Assembly (NCBI GenBank): GCA_014656495.1
Contig: BNCN01000003.1
Coordinates: 620,001-684,000 of the forward strand
Reading direction: 5' to 3'
Length of the DNA: 64,000 nt
From: Comamonas sp. KCTC 72670
GTDB lineage: Bacteria > Myxococcota > Myxococcia > Myxococcales > Myxococcaceae
Made by a program: the position numbers and the translations under genes. Positions 18,845 through 27,033 of the stretch are shown here, one piece after another. The first letter of the stretch is position 1, and each line of letters opens with the position of its first letter. The notes beneath the pieces are model-generated. The model was not told the DNA's origin. It saw nothing but the letters and a program-made list of their open reading frames with translations, and ran no database searches.

Positions 18845-20398
18845 ATGCATTACGCGCTCGTCCTGCTCGCCCTGGGCGGCCTGCTGACCGTCCACGAGTT
18901 GGGTCACCTCGTCGCCGCGCGGATGCTCGGCGTGCGGGTGCCCCGCTTCGTGTTCGGCTTTGGCCCGCCGCTGGTGTCCTTCCGGCTGTGGGGGACGCAG
19001 TACGTGGTGGCGGCGGTGCCCCTGGGCGCCACGGCGCACCTGCAGGGCATGAACCCGCACCGCGCGGACGCCGAGGAGGCCGCGGGCTACGCGGCGCGTG
19101 GCCCGCTGCTGCGCATCCTCATCATCCTGGCGGGGCCGCTGGCCAACTACGCCGTCGCCCTGGGGGTGCTGTTCGCGCTGTACACGTCGGGCACACACGT
19201 GGTCGTGCCATTGACGGTGGGCACGGTGCAGCCGGGCTCGGAGGCCGCTCGGGCGCAGTTGCTGCCGGGGGACCGCATCGTGAAGGTCGCGGGCCAGCCG
19301 CTGCGGAGCTGGTCGGAGTTCGTGGAGAAGGTCGGCGCGGCGCCCGGTGTCCCGCTGGAGCTCGCCGTGGAGCGCGGGGATGCGCCGCGCACGGTGGTGG
19401 TGCGGCCCCGGCCGGATGAGCGTGGAACGGGGCGCATCGGCGTGAGCCAGCAGTACGTCTACAAGGCGCACGGCGCGGCGGAGGCGTTGAGCCACTCCTT
19501 CACGCACACCGTCAACGTGGCGGCCGAGGGCGTGGTGCTGCTGAAGCGGATGATGCGCGGGCTGGAGGACCCGGAGGCGGCGAACGCGGGCGCGCTGGTG
19601 CGCCAGGAGTCCGCGGATGCGATGTCCTCCGGGACCGATGCACTGCTGCGGACCCTGGTCGCCGCGTCGGTGGTGCTGGCGCTGCTGACCCTGTTGCCCG
19701 TCCCCGGATTGGATGGCGGGCGCATCCTGCTCCTGCTGGTCGAGGCGGCCAGCGGGCGCCGGATTCCTCCGCGCATCGAGACGGTGGCGCAGACCGTGGG
19801 GTTCCTGGGCATCGCGGTCGCCGTGGTCGTGATGGCCTCGGCGGAGATTCGACGCGCGCTGCCAGCGCGGCTGGGACTGGATGCCGCGCCGCTGGTGGAT
19901 GCGGGGACGCAGGGCGCGGTGACGACGCCGGACGCGGGTGCGACGCCGGCGGTGCTGGACGCGGGCGCCGCGCCAGCATCGACGGCGCCTACTCCGGCGG
20001 TGCAAGACGCGGGCGTCGCGCCAGCCACGACGGCTCCTGCTGCACCTGCTCCGGGCAAGGCTACTAGCACGGCGGTTCCTGGAGCGGCGGCGACACAGGC
20101 AGGGCCCGGCGATGCAGGGGCGCCACCGACGACCCCACCCAATGCCGTGGGGTCCGCGCCGGTCGCGCCCAAGGCGACGTCCCCGGCCAGTGGTGCGCCC
20201 GCACAGGCCACGGACGCAGGCACTGCGGGAGGTGAGTCCGCGCCAATAGACGCCGGCGCGAAGTCGCGGCCCGGAGCAGCGCCAACCGAGGGACCGTCCA
20301 CGGGGACGCAGCCCGGAGCCCCAGCGGGCACCGAACCCGCCCCCGGCACACCTCCGGCGACTTCGGGTGAGACGCTTCCGGGCGCGGCGGCTCCTTGA
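18845..20398 (+). CDS. Site-2 protease (M50) paralogue with one PDZ domain and a long Ala/Pro/Asp-Ala-Gly tail
   Basis: 517 residues. Zinc site HELGH (17-21) lies in the first transmembrane helix. RIPGFGPP-like FGFGPPLVSF and LPLGATA-type PLGATAHLQG loops follow, then a second helix with ILAGPLANY. A single PDZ domain (about 120-185, QPGSEAARAQLLPGDRI) precedes the conserved LLPVPGLDGGR motif that supplies the third zinc ligand. After the last helix a low-complexity tail of about 175 residues runs to the end, rich in Ala, Pro, Thr and repeated DAG tripeptides. RseP-type proteases perform intramembrane cleavage, for example of anti-sigma factors. No anti-sigma gene is adjacent. The tail has no counterpart in classical RseP. 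Confidence 0.85.
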   Translation: MHYALVLLALGGLLTVHELGHLVAARMLGVRVPRFVFGFGPPLVSFRLWGTQYVVAAVPLGATAHLQGMNPHRADAEEAAGYAARGPLLRILIILAGPLANYAVALGVLFALYTSGTHVVVPLTVGTVQPGSEAARAQLLPGDRIVKVAGQPLRSWSEFVEKVGAAPGVPLELAVERGDAPRTVVVRPRPDERGTGRIGVSQQYVYKAHGAAEALSHSFTHTVNVAAEGVVLLKRMMRGLEDPEAANAGALVRQESADAMSSGTDALLRTLVAASVVLALLTLLPVPGLDGGRILLLLVEAASGRRIPPRIETVAQTVGFLGIAVAVVVMASAEIRRALPARLGLDAAPLVDAGTQGAVTTPDAGATPAVLDAGAAPASTAPTPAVQDAGVAPATTAPAAPAPGKATSTAVPGAAATQAGPGDAGAPPTTPPNAVGSAPVAPKATSPASGAPAQATDAGTAGGESAPIDAGAKSRPGAAPTEGPSTGTQPGAPAGTEPAPGTPPATSGETLPGAAAP

Positions 20399-20548
20399 GC
20401 TGTCAATCCCTCGAACGCGCGGACATCGCCTTGGCGAACGAGCGTTGTCATGACGGGCCTGGCGGGCGCGTCACGTCGCTCGGTGCGGGCGTGTTAGACC
20501 TGCGCCAGGCCTGAACAGGCCGTTCTCCACCCCGAGGGAACACGCGAG

Positions 20549-20608
20549 ATGGGCGACACCGCATCCGCAGATGAGTGAGCCGCGGCGACACGACCTCGTT
20601 GCCGCGGC
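20549..20608 (+). promoter_or_regulatory. Candidate attenuator: 9-codon leader ORF followed by a stable hairpin
   Basis: ATG at 20549 opens a 9-codon frame (MGDTASADE) ending in TGA at 20576-20578. The very next base begins an 11-bp stem: GCCGCGGCGAC (20579-20589), 8-nt loop, GTTGCCGCGGC (20598-20608), fully paired with one G-U. A GAGGG lies upstream of the mini-ORF. The hairpin ends 50 nt before the exporter start. The layout resembles translational or transcriptional attenuation upstream of cmlA, cat and erm genes, where a drug-stalled ribosome on a short leader remodels a hairpin. Function is inference. Confidence 0.4.
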
Positions 20609-20658
20609 CATCTGCCCCAGACCATCCCCGTACCCGTGGAGAGGCAGAGCGCCGCCAG

Positions 20659-21909
20659 ATGTTCCTCATTTGTGCGGACTCAATCGTGCCTGACTCGAAA
20701 CCCCTGTCGTGGAATCACGCCCTGCCAGCAGCGCTGTTGCTGATGGCCCCCTTCGATCTCCTGGCCTCGCTGGCCATGGACATCTACCTGCCGGTCGTCC
20801 CGGCGATGCCCGGCATCCTCAACACCTCGCCGGCCGTCATCCAACTCACACTCAGCCTGTACATGGCCATGCTCGGCCTCGGGCAGATGGTCTTCGGCCC
20901 CATCTCGGACCGCGTCGGCCGACGCCCCGTCCTGCTGAGCGGCGCGGTGATGTTCACCGCCGCGTCATTCCTGCTCGCGAACACCACGGACGCCACGTGG
21001 TTCGTCGGGCTGCGGCTCCTGCAAGCCGTGGGCGCCTCCGGGGCCCTCGTCGCCACCTTCGCGACGGTCCGTGACGTCTACGCGGAGCGCCCCGAAAGCG
21101 CGGTCATCTACAGCCTCTTCAGCTCGATGCTGGCTTTCGTGCCCGCGCTGGGCCCCATCGCGGGAGCGCTGCTCTCGAAGCACTTCGGATGGCGCGCCAT
21201 CTTCCTCACGCTCGGCATCCTGGGCGTCCTCGCGCTGCTGCAAGCCCTCCCGAAGTGGACCGAGACGCGCCCCACCCTCGCGGCCGCGCCACCCGCGGCG
21301 CTCCGGCCCATGCTGCGCAGCACCGCGTTCTGGACGTACACCCTGGGCTTCAGCGCGGCCATGGGCTCCTTCTTCGTGTTCTTCTCGACGGCCCCTCGGG
21401 TCCTCATGGGGCAGGCGGGCTACTCGGAGCTTCACTTCAGCCTGGCCTTCGCCACCGCCGCGCTCGTGATGATGGGCACGACACGCTTCGCGAAGCGTTT
21501 CGTGGCCAGTTGGGGCTGGGAAGGCAGCCTCATCCGGGGCATGGCGCTGCTGCTGCTCGGCGCCGTGCTGCTCGTCACCGGGCAAGCCCTGGCGCCGCCG
21601 TCCATCGTGACGTTCGTCATGCCGATGTGGGTCATCGCGGCGGGAATCGTGTTCACGGTCTCCGTCACCGCGAACGGCGCGCTTGAGGCTTTCGGTGACA
21701 TGGCGGGCACGGCGGTCGCGCTCTACTTCTGCATCCAGAGCCTCATCGTCGGCGTCCTCGGGACGGCGGCCGTCGTGCTGCTCGATGGGGACACCGCCTG
21801 GCCCCTGGCGGGCTACGCGACCTGCATGGCGCTGGTGACGCTGACCTCACTGAAGGCCCTGCGAAGCCAGCGACGCTGGCGCACAGCCGAAGGGCCACAC
21901 CGTCCGTAG
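20659..21909 (+). CDS. FloR/CmlA-like MFS drug exporter (phenicol efflux family)
   Basis: 416 residues, 12-helix DHA1 major facilitator. From LPAALLLMAPFDLLASLAM onward it tracks remembered FloR closely: YLPVVPAMPGILNT, IQLTLSLYM, GPISDRVGRRPVLL (motif A), LLQAVGASGALVATFATVRD, FSSMLAFVPALGPIAGALL (motif C), FFVFFSTAPRVL and NGDTAWP-type DGDTAWP near the end. FloR and CmlA export chloramphenicol, and FloR also florfenicol. The start is uncertain: ATG 20659 is used, while GTG 20686 would match FloR's N-terminal length better. Codon use looks like its neighbours, so recent transfer is not evident. The 260-nt upstream gap holds the attenuator-like element. No transposase flanks it. Confidence 0.85.
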   Translation: MFLICADSIVPDSKPLSWNHALPAALLLMAPFDLLASLAMDIYLPVVPAMPGILNTSPAVIQLTLSLYMAMLGLGQMVFGPISDRVGRRPVLLSGAVMFTAASFLLANTTDATWFVGLRLLQAVGASGALVATFATVRDVYAERPESAVIYSLFSSMLAFVPALGPIAGALLSKHFGWRAIFLTLGILGVLALLQALPKWTETRPTLAAAPPAALRPMLRSTAFWTYTLGFSAAMGSFFVFFSTAPRVLMGQAGYSELHFSLAFATAALVMMGTTRFAKRFVASWGWEGSLIRGMALLLLGAVLLVTGQALAPPSIVTFVMPMWVIAAGIVFTVSVTANGALEAFGDMAGTAVALYFCIQSLIVGVLGTAAVVLLDGDTAWPLAGYATCMALVTLTSLKALRSQRRWRTAEGPHRP

Positions 21910-21949
21910 CGACGCGTCCCACATCCACGGCAAACCCATGGGCCCCGGC

Positions 21950-21978
21950 CGCGCCGAGAGGGCCCCCCTTTCGGCGCG
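21950..21978 (+). terminator. GC-rich inverted repeat after the exporter gene
   Basis: CGCGCCGA (21950-21957) and TCGGCGCG (21971-21978) are perfect arms around a 13-nt loop, 41 nt past the exporter stop. No T-tract follows, so termination is uncertain. Confidence 0.25.
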
Positions 21979-22077
21979 ACCTCGGGAACCCCAACCGACT
22001 CCCGGCTGTCCAGGGGGCAACCGGGCGTGCCGCGTCTTTCGGGCAACGTCTCCCGGTCGATGAAGGAGCCGTGAGCC

Positions 22078-22761
22078 ATGCAAGGCCCTATGCTTCCCGC
22101 CGCGATGAACTCCAAGGCGGGCGGTGGACTCTTCTGTGAGCTGTACTGGGGCAACAACCTGTCCGAGGCGTGGAGCTATGGACCCGAGCAGTCGAGCGTC
22201 CACGCCGCGCCGGATGAGACGGCCCTCCTGCCGCTGTACGGCTTCACGCTGCCGGAGGAGCCGTTCCTGATTGCCGAACGCACACCGCAGGGCTGGCGCA
22301 TCCACCTGCCCCCCGCGGCCCGTGCGGAACGCTCCGTCAAAGGTGACGGCTACGCCGCGCTCCCCGCCGGAGACCTGCGCCGGGCAGCGGGGCGCACCTC
22401 CGTGGACCTCGCGGAGGGCATGACGCTCCGGCTCTCCGAAGGCCAGCTCTCGCTGCGCATCCAGGCCTCCGTCGTGAAGGACCAGGTCAACCGGCTCCAA
22501 TGGAAGGACTTCGGCTGGCTCGCCATCGTCAGCATGCTGTTCCTCAGCCTGCCGGTGGGCTTCCTCGTCGCGGGCCCCACGCCGCAGCGCATGGAGGAGT
22601 CGAAGGAGCGCGCCATGAAGATGGCGGCCGACAAGGAAGCCGAGCGCCGCAAGGCCCTGGGCCTGAACACGCCGCTGCGCCCTCTCACCGAGGAGGAGCT
22701 CGGCGCCAAGCAGGACGCGGGCTCCGACGTCACCGTCCCCGCCTACCTCCGCGTGCGCTGA
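22078..22761 (+). CDS. Single-pass membrane protein, possibly related to AgmX-type N-terminal domains
   Basis: 227 residues. The N-terminal 110 residues (FCELYWGNNLSEAWSYGP, then LPLYGFTLPEEPFLIAE) recall the domain at the start of myxobacterial AgmX/PglI-type energy-transducer proteins, which follows the same order of a CxWG strand and a LPxEPF turn. One transmembrane helix is near 143-165 (WLAIVSMLFLSLPVGFLVAG), followed by a charged Lys/Arg/Glu-rich segment. The Gly/Pro region and TonB-like C-domain of AgmX are absent, so it would be a short derivative. The family link is tentative. It converges on moaDE with 8 nt between stops. Confidence 0.65.
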   Translation: MQGPMLPAAMNSKAGGGLFCELYWGNNLSEAWSYGPEQSSVHAAPDETALLPLYGFTLPEEPFLIAERTPQGWRIHLPPAARAERSVKGDGYAALPAGDLRRAAGRTSVDLAEGMTLRLSEGQLSLRIQASVVKDQVNRLQWKDFGWLAIVSMLFLSLPVGFLVAGPTPQRMEESKERAMKMAADKEAERRKALGLNTPLRPLTEEELGAKQDAGSDVTVPAYLRVR

Positions 22762-22769
22762 GGGCGCCG

Positions 22770-23438
22770 TCAGGGCCCCAGCCCGACCCAGACCTCTCCA
22801 TCCTCGAAGAACTCCTTCTTCCAGATGGGCACATCCTGCTTGAGCCGCTCGATGGCGTACTCGCACCCACCGAACGCTTCCTTCCGGTGCGGGGCCGCCG
22901 CGGCGATGACGACCGCCAGCTCTCCGGGAACCAGCGTGCCCACGCGGTGGACGATGGACAGCCGAACCCCGGGCCACTGCGCCGCGGCCTCCGCGCCAAT
23001 CTCCGCCAGCTTCTTCTCCGCCATGGGCGCGTAGGCCTCGTACTCCAGCCGCAGCACCCGCCGGCCCTTCGTCTGGTTGCGCACGGAGCCGCTGAACGTC
23101 ACCAATCCGCCGTAGGCCTCACCGCCGACGGCCTCCACCACGTCGTCGAGCCGCAACGGCCGGTCCACCACCAGGAACCGCCCCGGCGAGCCGCCCGCCA
23201 CGGGAGGAATCAGCGCCACCTCCGCGCCCTCCCGCACGGGTGAATCCGGCCCGACGAACTCCTGGTCCACCGCCACGCGCAGATGCGGCAGCAGCGGCGC
23301 CAGGGATGGGTGCTTCTCGGTCAACAGCCGCAGCACGTCCCGCACGTGCGCACCTTCGGGAACCTCCAAGGCTTCCCGCGCCTGCCCGGTGCGCTCGCGC
23401 GCGGCGGCGAAGTAGAGGACGGTGACGCGCGGACTCAA
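22770..23438 (-). CDS. MoaD-MoaE fusion, molybdopterin synthase
   Basis: 222 residues joining both subunits of molybdopterin synthase. Residues 1-83 are MoaD (VTVLYFAAARERTG at the start, ALIPPVAGG with the Gly-Gly at 82-83). Residues about 86-222 are MoaE (VEAVGGEAYGGLVTFSGSVR, LEYEAYAPMAEKKL, HRVGTLVPGE, HRKEAF and PIWKKEFFEDG). MoaD needs a free C-terminal Gly for thiocarboxylation, so the fusion must be processed or work in another way. Mycobacterial MoaX is a known precedent. The start is TTG, overlapping the upstream stop (TTGA, 23435-23438). No other molybdenum-cofactor gene is in the window. Confidence 0.9.
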   Translation of the reverse strand: MSPRVTVLYFAAARERTGQAREALEVPEGAHVRDVLRLLTEKHPSLAPLLPHLRVAVDQEFVGPDSPVREGAEVALIPPVAGGSPGRFLVVDRPLRLDDVVEAVGGEAYGGLVTFSGSVRNQTKGRRVLRLEYEAYAPMAEKKLAEIGAEAAAQWPGVRLSIVHRVGTLVPGELAVVIAAAAPHRKEAFGGCEYAIERLKQDVPIWKKEFFEDGEVWVGLGP

Positions 23439-25264
23439 CGCGAGGCCTCCTGCGCCGCGCGCAACGTCACCCGCCCCTTGAGGCGACCGCCCCCCTCCAC
23501 CGGGGAGAAGTCGAGGAAGCCCGAATCCAGCGGCGTGATCTGGTCGAGCAGCGCGCCGGAGAGCGCCTTCGTCGCGCCCAGCAAGGGGCTCGGCACACCG
23601 GGGATGCGCTCCGCCGACCGCAGGTCCGCGCGCAGGCGGCCCAGGTCCACCATGGCCGACACGTGGCCCGTGCTGAACGCGGCGCCGCCGAAGCGCTCAC
23701 GCAGCTCGGTGCTCACGTCCCCCTGAGGCCGGCCCTCCAGCGACTCTCCCGCGAGCAGCGTCGCGCGCTGCCCCGTCAGCCGCAGCTCCACGGCGTTCTC
23801 ACGGAAGCGCGTCCGGAACACCGTGCCGCCCTCCTCCTGCTGCACGGTGTAGCGGAGCGGCGACGCCTCCAGGTGCTTCTGCACCAGCGCCCGCACGGGC
23901 TCCACCGCCGTCAGGCCGGCTTCGACCACGATGGAGCCCTTGAGGTCGGGCCGCTTGTTCCGGATGAAGTTCCGGAAGAACGCCGGGATGTCGAAGTACA
24001 CGCGCACCACCACATCGCCGCGCAGGGCCTTGAGCAGCGACTCCACATCCAGCCCCTCCTGCCGCCACGAGGACACCACGCGCTCGCGGCGCGCGGAGCC
24101 GGGCGCGCCGAACGCCAGCCGCGCGAGCTCCTCGGGAGGAACGGAGAGCTGCGCCGCGGCCACGGGCCCCAACGTCACGTTCTTGAGCAGCTCGGACGCG
24201 GGGGCGCGCGCGCCCTGGAACAGCGGCGTCGACGAGGACAAGAAGCCATCCAGCTCCAGCCGCTCCGGCATCACCGCCACCGACGCGGCGAACCCACGCA
24301 GCGGACCGAAGTCCTCCTCCGCCGAGCCTCCCTGCGCCCGGGCCGAGAACAGGTACGCGCTGCCGTCCGCCACCTTCGCGCGCAGCTCCGTCAGCATCGG
24401 GTCCTCGGAGATGCCCGCGCCCGTCAGGTCCCGGACGGCCTGACGGACCACTTCCGCGTCTGGAATGGCGAAGGCCGCCGCCTGGATGGGCTCGCCCGCC
24501 TCGGGCTCATCACCACCGTCCGGCACCGCGAGATAGAGATAACCGCGGTCCTCGAAGAGCAGCATCGGGGGGCCACCGCTCGCGGGCTCCACGACGACGG
24601 AGCCGTCATCCCGAGGCTGCACGCCATGCCCCGCGCGCTCCAGCTCGCTGGCCACGGCGCTCACGGCCGCGTCGGGCTCGGTGATGCCGAGCAGCGTCAC
24701 CACGCCCTCGAACTCCGGCAGCAGGAAGAAGCCGAAGCCTTCGTCCGGATCCACCACGGCGCCGGGCCCGCCCTCCAGGTCCTTGAGCAGCAGCGGCAGC
24801 AGGGGCGAGGACGTCACCAGGTCCCGCGCGCGCTCCGGCCCCACGAGCCGCTGGTAGAAGGCCAGCAGGCGGTCCACGTGGCCCCGAAGCTGCGGTAGCC
24901 ACATCACCGTGCGGGCACTGGCGGGCACGGCGCGAAGCACCGGCCGAGGCACCACCGTCAACTGGACGCTGCCGACCGCTTCACCGTCATGCAGCGCCCG
25001 CACCGTGTACGTGCCCGGGCGGGCGAAGGCATGCGACACCCAGGGCGCCGTCTGGGCGGCGCTGCCGTCGCCCAGCTCCCACGTGACGGGCGAGGCATCC
25101 TCGCGCTGCGAGCCGAAGTCCACCGGCACGCCCGCTTCCACCGTCCGGTCCTGCCCCAGGTCCGGCCGCACCACCCGGCGGCAGCCGGAGGCCCAGGGGC
25201 CCACGGCGGCCGTCATCAGGAGGAGCGCGAGGAAGGGACTCGGGCGGCGTGGAATGAGCGGCAT
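23435..25264 (-). CDS. PKD-domain lipoprotein, function unknown
   Basis: 609 residues. Signal peptide ending VGPWASGC (lipobox Cys about 28). A PKD domain covers about 35-105 (VTWELGDGS and HAFARPGTYTVRA). The remaining 500 residues contain alternating alpha/beta segments with no recognised motif (for example SPLLPLLLKDLEGGPGAV and FFLLPEFEGVVTLLG). They somewhat resemble DUF3352-like periplasmic proteins that scan paired domains, but this is weak. It begins 8 nt after the outer-membrane barrel gene ends and overlaps moaDE by 4 nt, so the three are likely cotranscribed. The link to molybdopterin synthesis is probably positional only. Confidence 0.75.
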   Translation of the reverse strand: MPLIPRRPSPFLALLLMTAAVGPWASGCRRVVRPDLGQDRTVEAGVPVDFGSQREDASPVTWELGDGSAAQTAPWVSHAFARPGTYTVRALHDGEAVGSVQLTVVPRPVLRAVPASARTVMWLPQLRGHVDRLLAFYQRLVGPERARDLVTSSPLLPLLLKDLEGGPGAVVDPDEGFGFFLLPEFEGVVTLLGITEPDAAVSAVASELERAGHGVQPRDDGSVVVEPASGGPPMLLFEDRGYLYLAVPDGGDEPEAGEPIQAAAFAIPDAEVVRQAVRDLTGAGISEDPMLTELRAKVADGSAYLFSARAQGGSAEEDFGPLRGFAASVAVMPERLELDGFLSSSTPLFQGARAPASELLKNVTLGPVAAAQLSVPPEELARLAFGAPGSARRERVVSSWRQEGLDVESLLKALRGDVVVRVYFDIPAFFRNFIRNKRPDLKGSIVVEAGLTAVEPVRALVQKHLEASPLRYTVQQEEGGTVFRTRFRENAVELRLTGQRATLLAGESLEGRPQGDVSTELRERFGGAAFSTGHVSAMVDLGRLRADLRSAERIPGVPSPLLGATKALSGALLDQITPLDSGFLDFSPVEGGGRLKGRVTLRAAQEASR

Positions 25265-25271
25265 GAGCCGC

Positions 25272-26000
25272 TTAGTAGTCCAGCGCCAGTCCGAACATCC
25301 AGCGCCGGTTGGACAGGTTCAGCCCAGGGCCACCGAAGTTGTCCACATCCGCATAGGTGTACTCCGCGAAGATGTAGCTGTGGTTCACACCCAGGTCGGA
25401 GTCGAAGTCGCGCGCGAAGCGCGGCTCCAACACGTCCAGGAGGAAGGCCACGCCGCCCGTGGCGCCCCAGCCCCACCTGCCGCCCGCCGCGCGGTTGCCG
25501 TTCGCGACCTCGGTGCCGGCGCCCTTGGTGATCCACCACGGCGTGTAGATGAGGCCCAGCTTGCCGTACGGCACCAGCGGGATGCCCCATTTGAACGCGG
25601 CGTAGTCGAACTTGTAGAAGGCGTTGAAGGTCAGCGGCACCAGGCGCAGTGAGGTCCGCTCCGCCGCAGGCTGGCCCGAGGCGAGCCTCGCGGTCCCGTA
25701 CTTCTCGCCATAGCCCGCGGAGAAGCCAACGCCCGCTGTGCCCACGCCCTGGTAGAGGAACCGCTGGAGCTCCACCTCGAACGTCAGCAGGGACTCATCG
25801 CCAAAGTAATCCTTGTAAGGCGTGCCGTTGAGGCCCGGCTCCTCATCGATGAGGGGCTTGTAGCCGCCCATGCGGAACTGAATGGCGCCCGTGCGCGGCG
25901 AGCGCAGCGAGACCTCGTCCTCCGCCACAACCGTGTTCTGCCCCCACGCGGGCAGCGCGGCGAGCAACGCCACGACTCCCAGGGCTGATGCCCGACTCAT
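25272..26000 (-). CDS. Outer-membrane beta-barrel protein (MXAN_2562-like)
   Basis: 242 residues. Signal peptide MSRASALGVVALLAALPAWG, cleaved near 21. The mature protein is beta-rich with Gly/aromatic alternation (GVGFSAGYGEKYG, LTFNAFYKFDYAAF and FAEYTYADVDNFG) and ends in NRRWMFGLALDY, a terminal aromatic typical of barrels. Position and content match, from memory, a family named after MXAN_2562. ATG 26000 overlaps the stop of the MYXO-CTERM protein gene by 4 nt. The pair is therefore probably translated together, suggesting a surface protein with a dedicated outer-membrane partner. The precise role is unknown. Confidence 0.75.
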   Translation of the reverse strand: MSRASALGVVALLAALPAWGQNTVVAEDEVSLRSPRTGAIQFRMGGYKPLIDEEPGLNGTPYKDYFGDESLLTFEVELQRFLYQGVGTAGVGFSAGYGEKYGTARLASGQPAAERTSLRLVPLTFNAFYKFDYAAFKWGIPLVPYGKLGLIYTPWWITKGAGTEVANGNRAAGGRWGWGATGGVAFLLDVLEPRFARDFDSDLGVNHSYIFAEYTYADVDNFGGPGLNLSNRRWMFGLALDY

Positions 26001-26908
26001 GAACGCTTCCTCCTCGAGGACAACCAGATTCCGAGGGACGCGAGCACCGCGCATCCCGTGATGCCGCCACCTGCCGCCGTGCACCCGCCCGTCTCCGCGC
26101 CGCCAGCCCCGAGGTAGCCGCCGTAGAAACCTTCGCTCGCGATCGGCGTTCCCCGCGTCACCTCGGAAGGGGCGCTCCGGTTGCCGGCCGCGTCGATGGC
26201 AATCGCCCGCACGGCATACTCGACACCATTCTCGAGCCCATCCAGACGGAACGTGGTGTTGGCCGCGGTCTGCTCCTTCGAGGCCACCGGGTCACCCACT
26301 CCCGTTCCACCGTCCTCGCCTTCGGCGAGTGTGAGAACCTCGACCGCCATGAGCGTCGCGCCCGTCGGCACCGTCACGGTCGCGCTCAGCGCGGAGTCCA
26401 GGCCCGTCACCGCGGGAGCCGAGGGAACCGGGGGCGGCTCGGGGTCATAAACCAGATCGATGGTGGGCGTGCCAATCGAGCTGATGGAGTCCTGGCACGT
26501 GGTGCCAATGATGTCACCGACGAAGCGATTGGTGGAGGCACACAACCGGAACGACTTCTCCGTCGTCTGCGACTCACACGTCTGCCCCGTCGCGGCCAAC
26601 GCCTCGCTCGCGCGCAGCGACAGCGTTCCGGACATCGTGGAGGTGTCGCCACTGGCGATCTGCAGCAGGGTCCTGTCCGTCGCAGCCGGTGCACGGTTGC
26701 ACGTGCCATCACTGGAGAGCCACAGGTACAGGGGCTCACAGAGATTCCCCGTCCGGGTCCAGGTCACGTTGCGTTCAGCCGTACAGTTCGCCTGGGAGAC
26801 GACGATCCTGTTGTTCTGCAAGATGGTCGCTGGGGCCGAGAACGTCACGGTCTGCTGCCCGAGAGCAGTCGACGCGAAGAGCAAGAGGCCAACGAGTGTG
26901 AGGCGCAT
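25997..26908 (-). CDS. MYXO-CTERM-anchored surface protein with Fn3-like domain (MXAN_2561-like)
   Basis: 303 residues. Signal peptide MRLTLVGLLLFASTALG. The middle has six cysteines in disulfide-like spacing (ANCTAER, NLCEPLY, GTCNRAP, QTCESQT, RLCAS and TTCQDS). A fibronectin-III-like module follows (about 175-255: PSAPAVTGLDSALSATVTV to YAVRAIAIDAAGNRS). The C-terminal 30 residues form a MYXO-CTERM-type tail: GGC (Cys 276), a hydrophobic helix, and RRKR. Myxobacterial proteins of this class are thought to be cleaved and lipid-anchored by a dedicated sortase. It is the first gene of the four-gene minus-strand run ending with moaDE. Confidence 0.82.
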   Translation of the reverse strand: MRLTLVGLLLFASTALGQQTVTFSAPATILQNNRIVVSQANCTAERNVTWTRTGNLCEPLYLWLSSDGTCNRAPAATDRTLLQIASGDTSTMSGTLSLRASEALAATGQTCESQTTEKSFRLCASTNRFVGDIIGTTCQDSISSIGTPTIDLVYDPEPPPVPSAPAVTGLDSALSATVTVPTGATLMAVEVLTLAEGEDGGTGVGDPVASKEQTAANTTFRLDGLENGVEYAVRAIAIDAAGNRSAPSEVTRGTPIASEGFYGGYLGAGGAETGGCTAAGGGITGCAVLASLGIWLSSRRKRS

Positions 26909-27033
26909 GGGTACGCCCAGGCTAGCAAGCGGGAGGCCACATGAAACGCCTTCTCGTCCGCTGGAAACCATTCCGTCCGGGCCGTCCCGCCGCGCCAAAC
27001 AGGCAGGACGGCTCCAGGCGCTTTGCCAAATTG

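Noticed and set aside
18350..20005. Upstream extension of the lipoprotein frame ending at 17852 (717 residues)
   Set aside because: It is antisense to the site-2 protease and Nudix genes and has low-complexity composition. The lipobox signal peptide starting at 18349 marks the real N-terminus.
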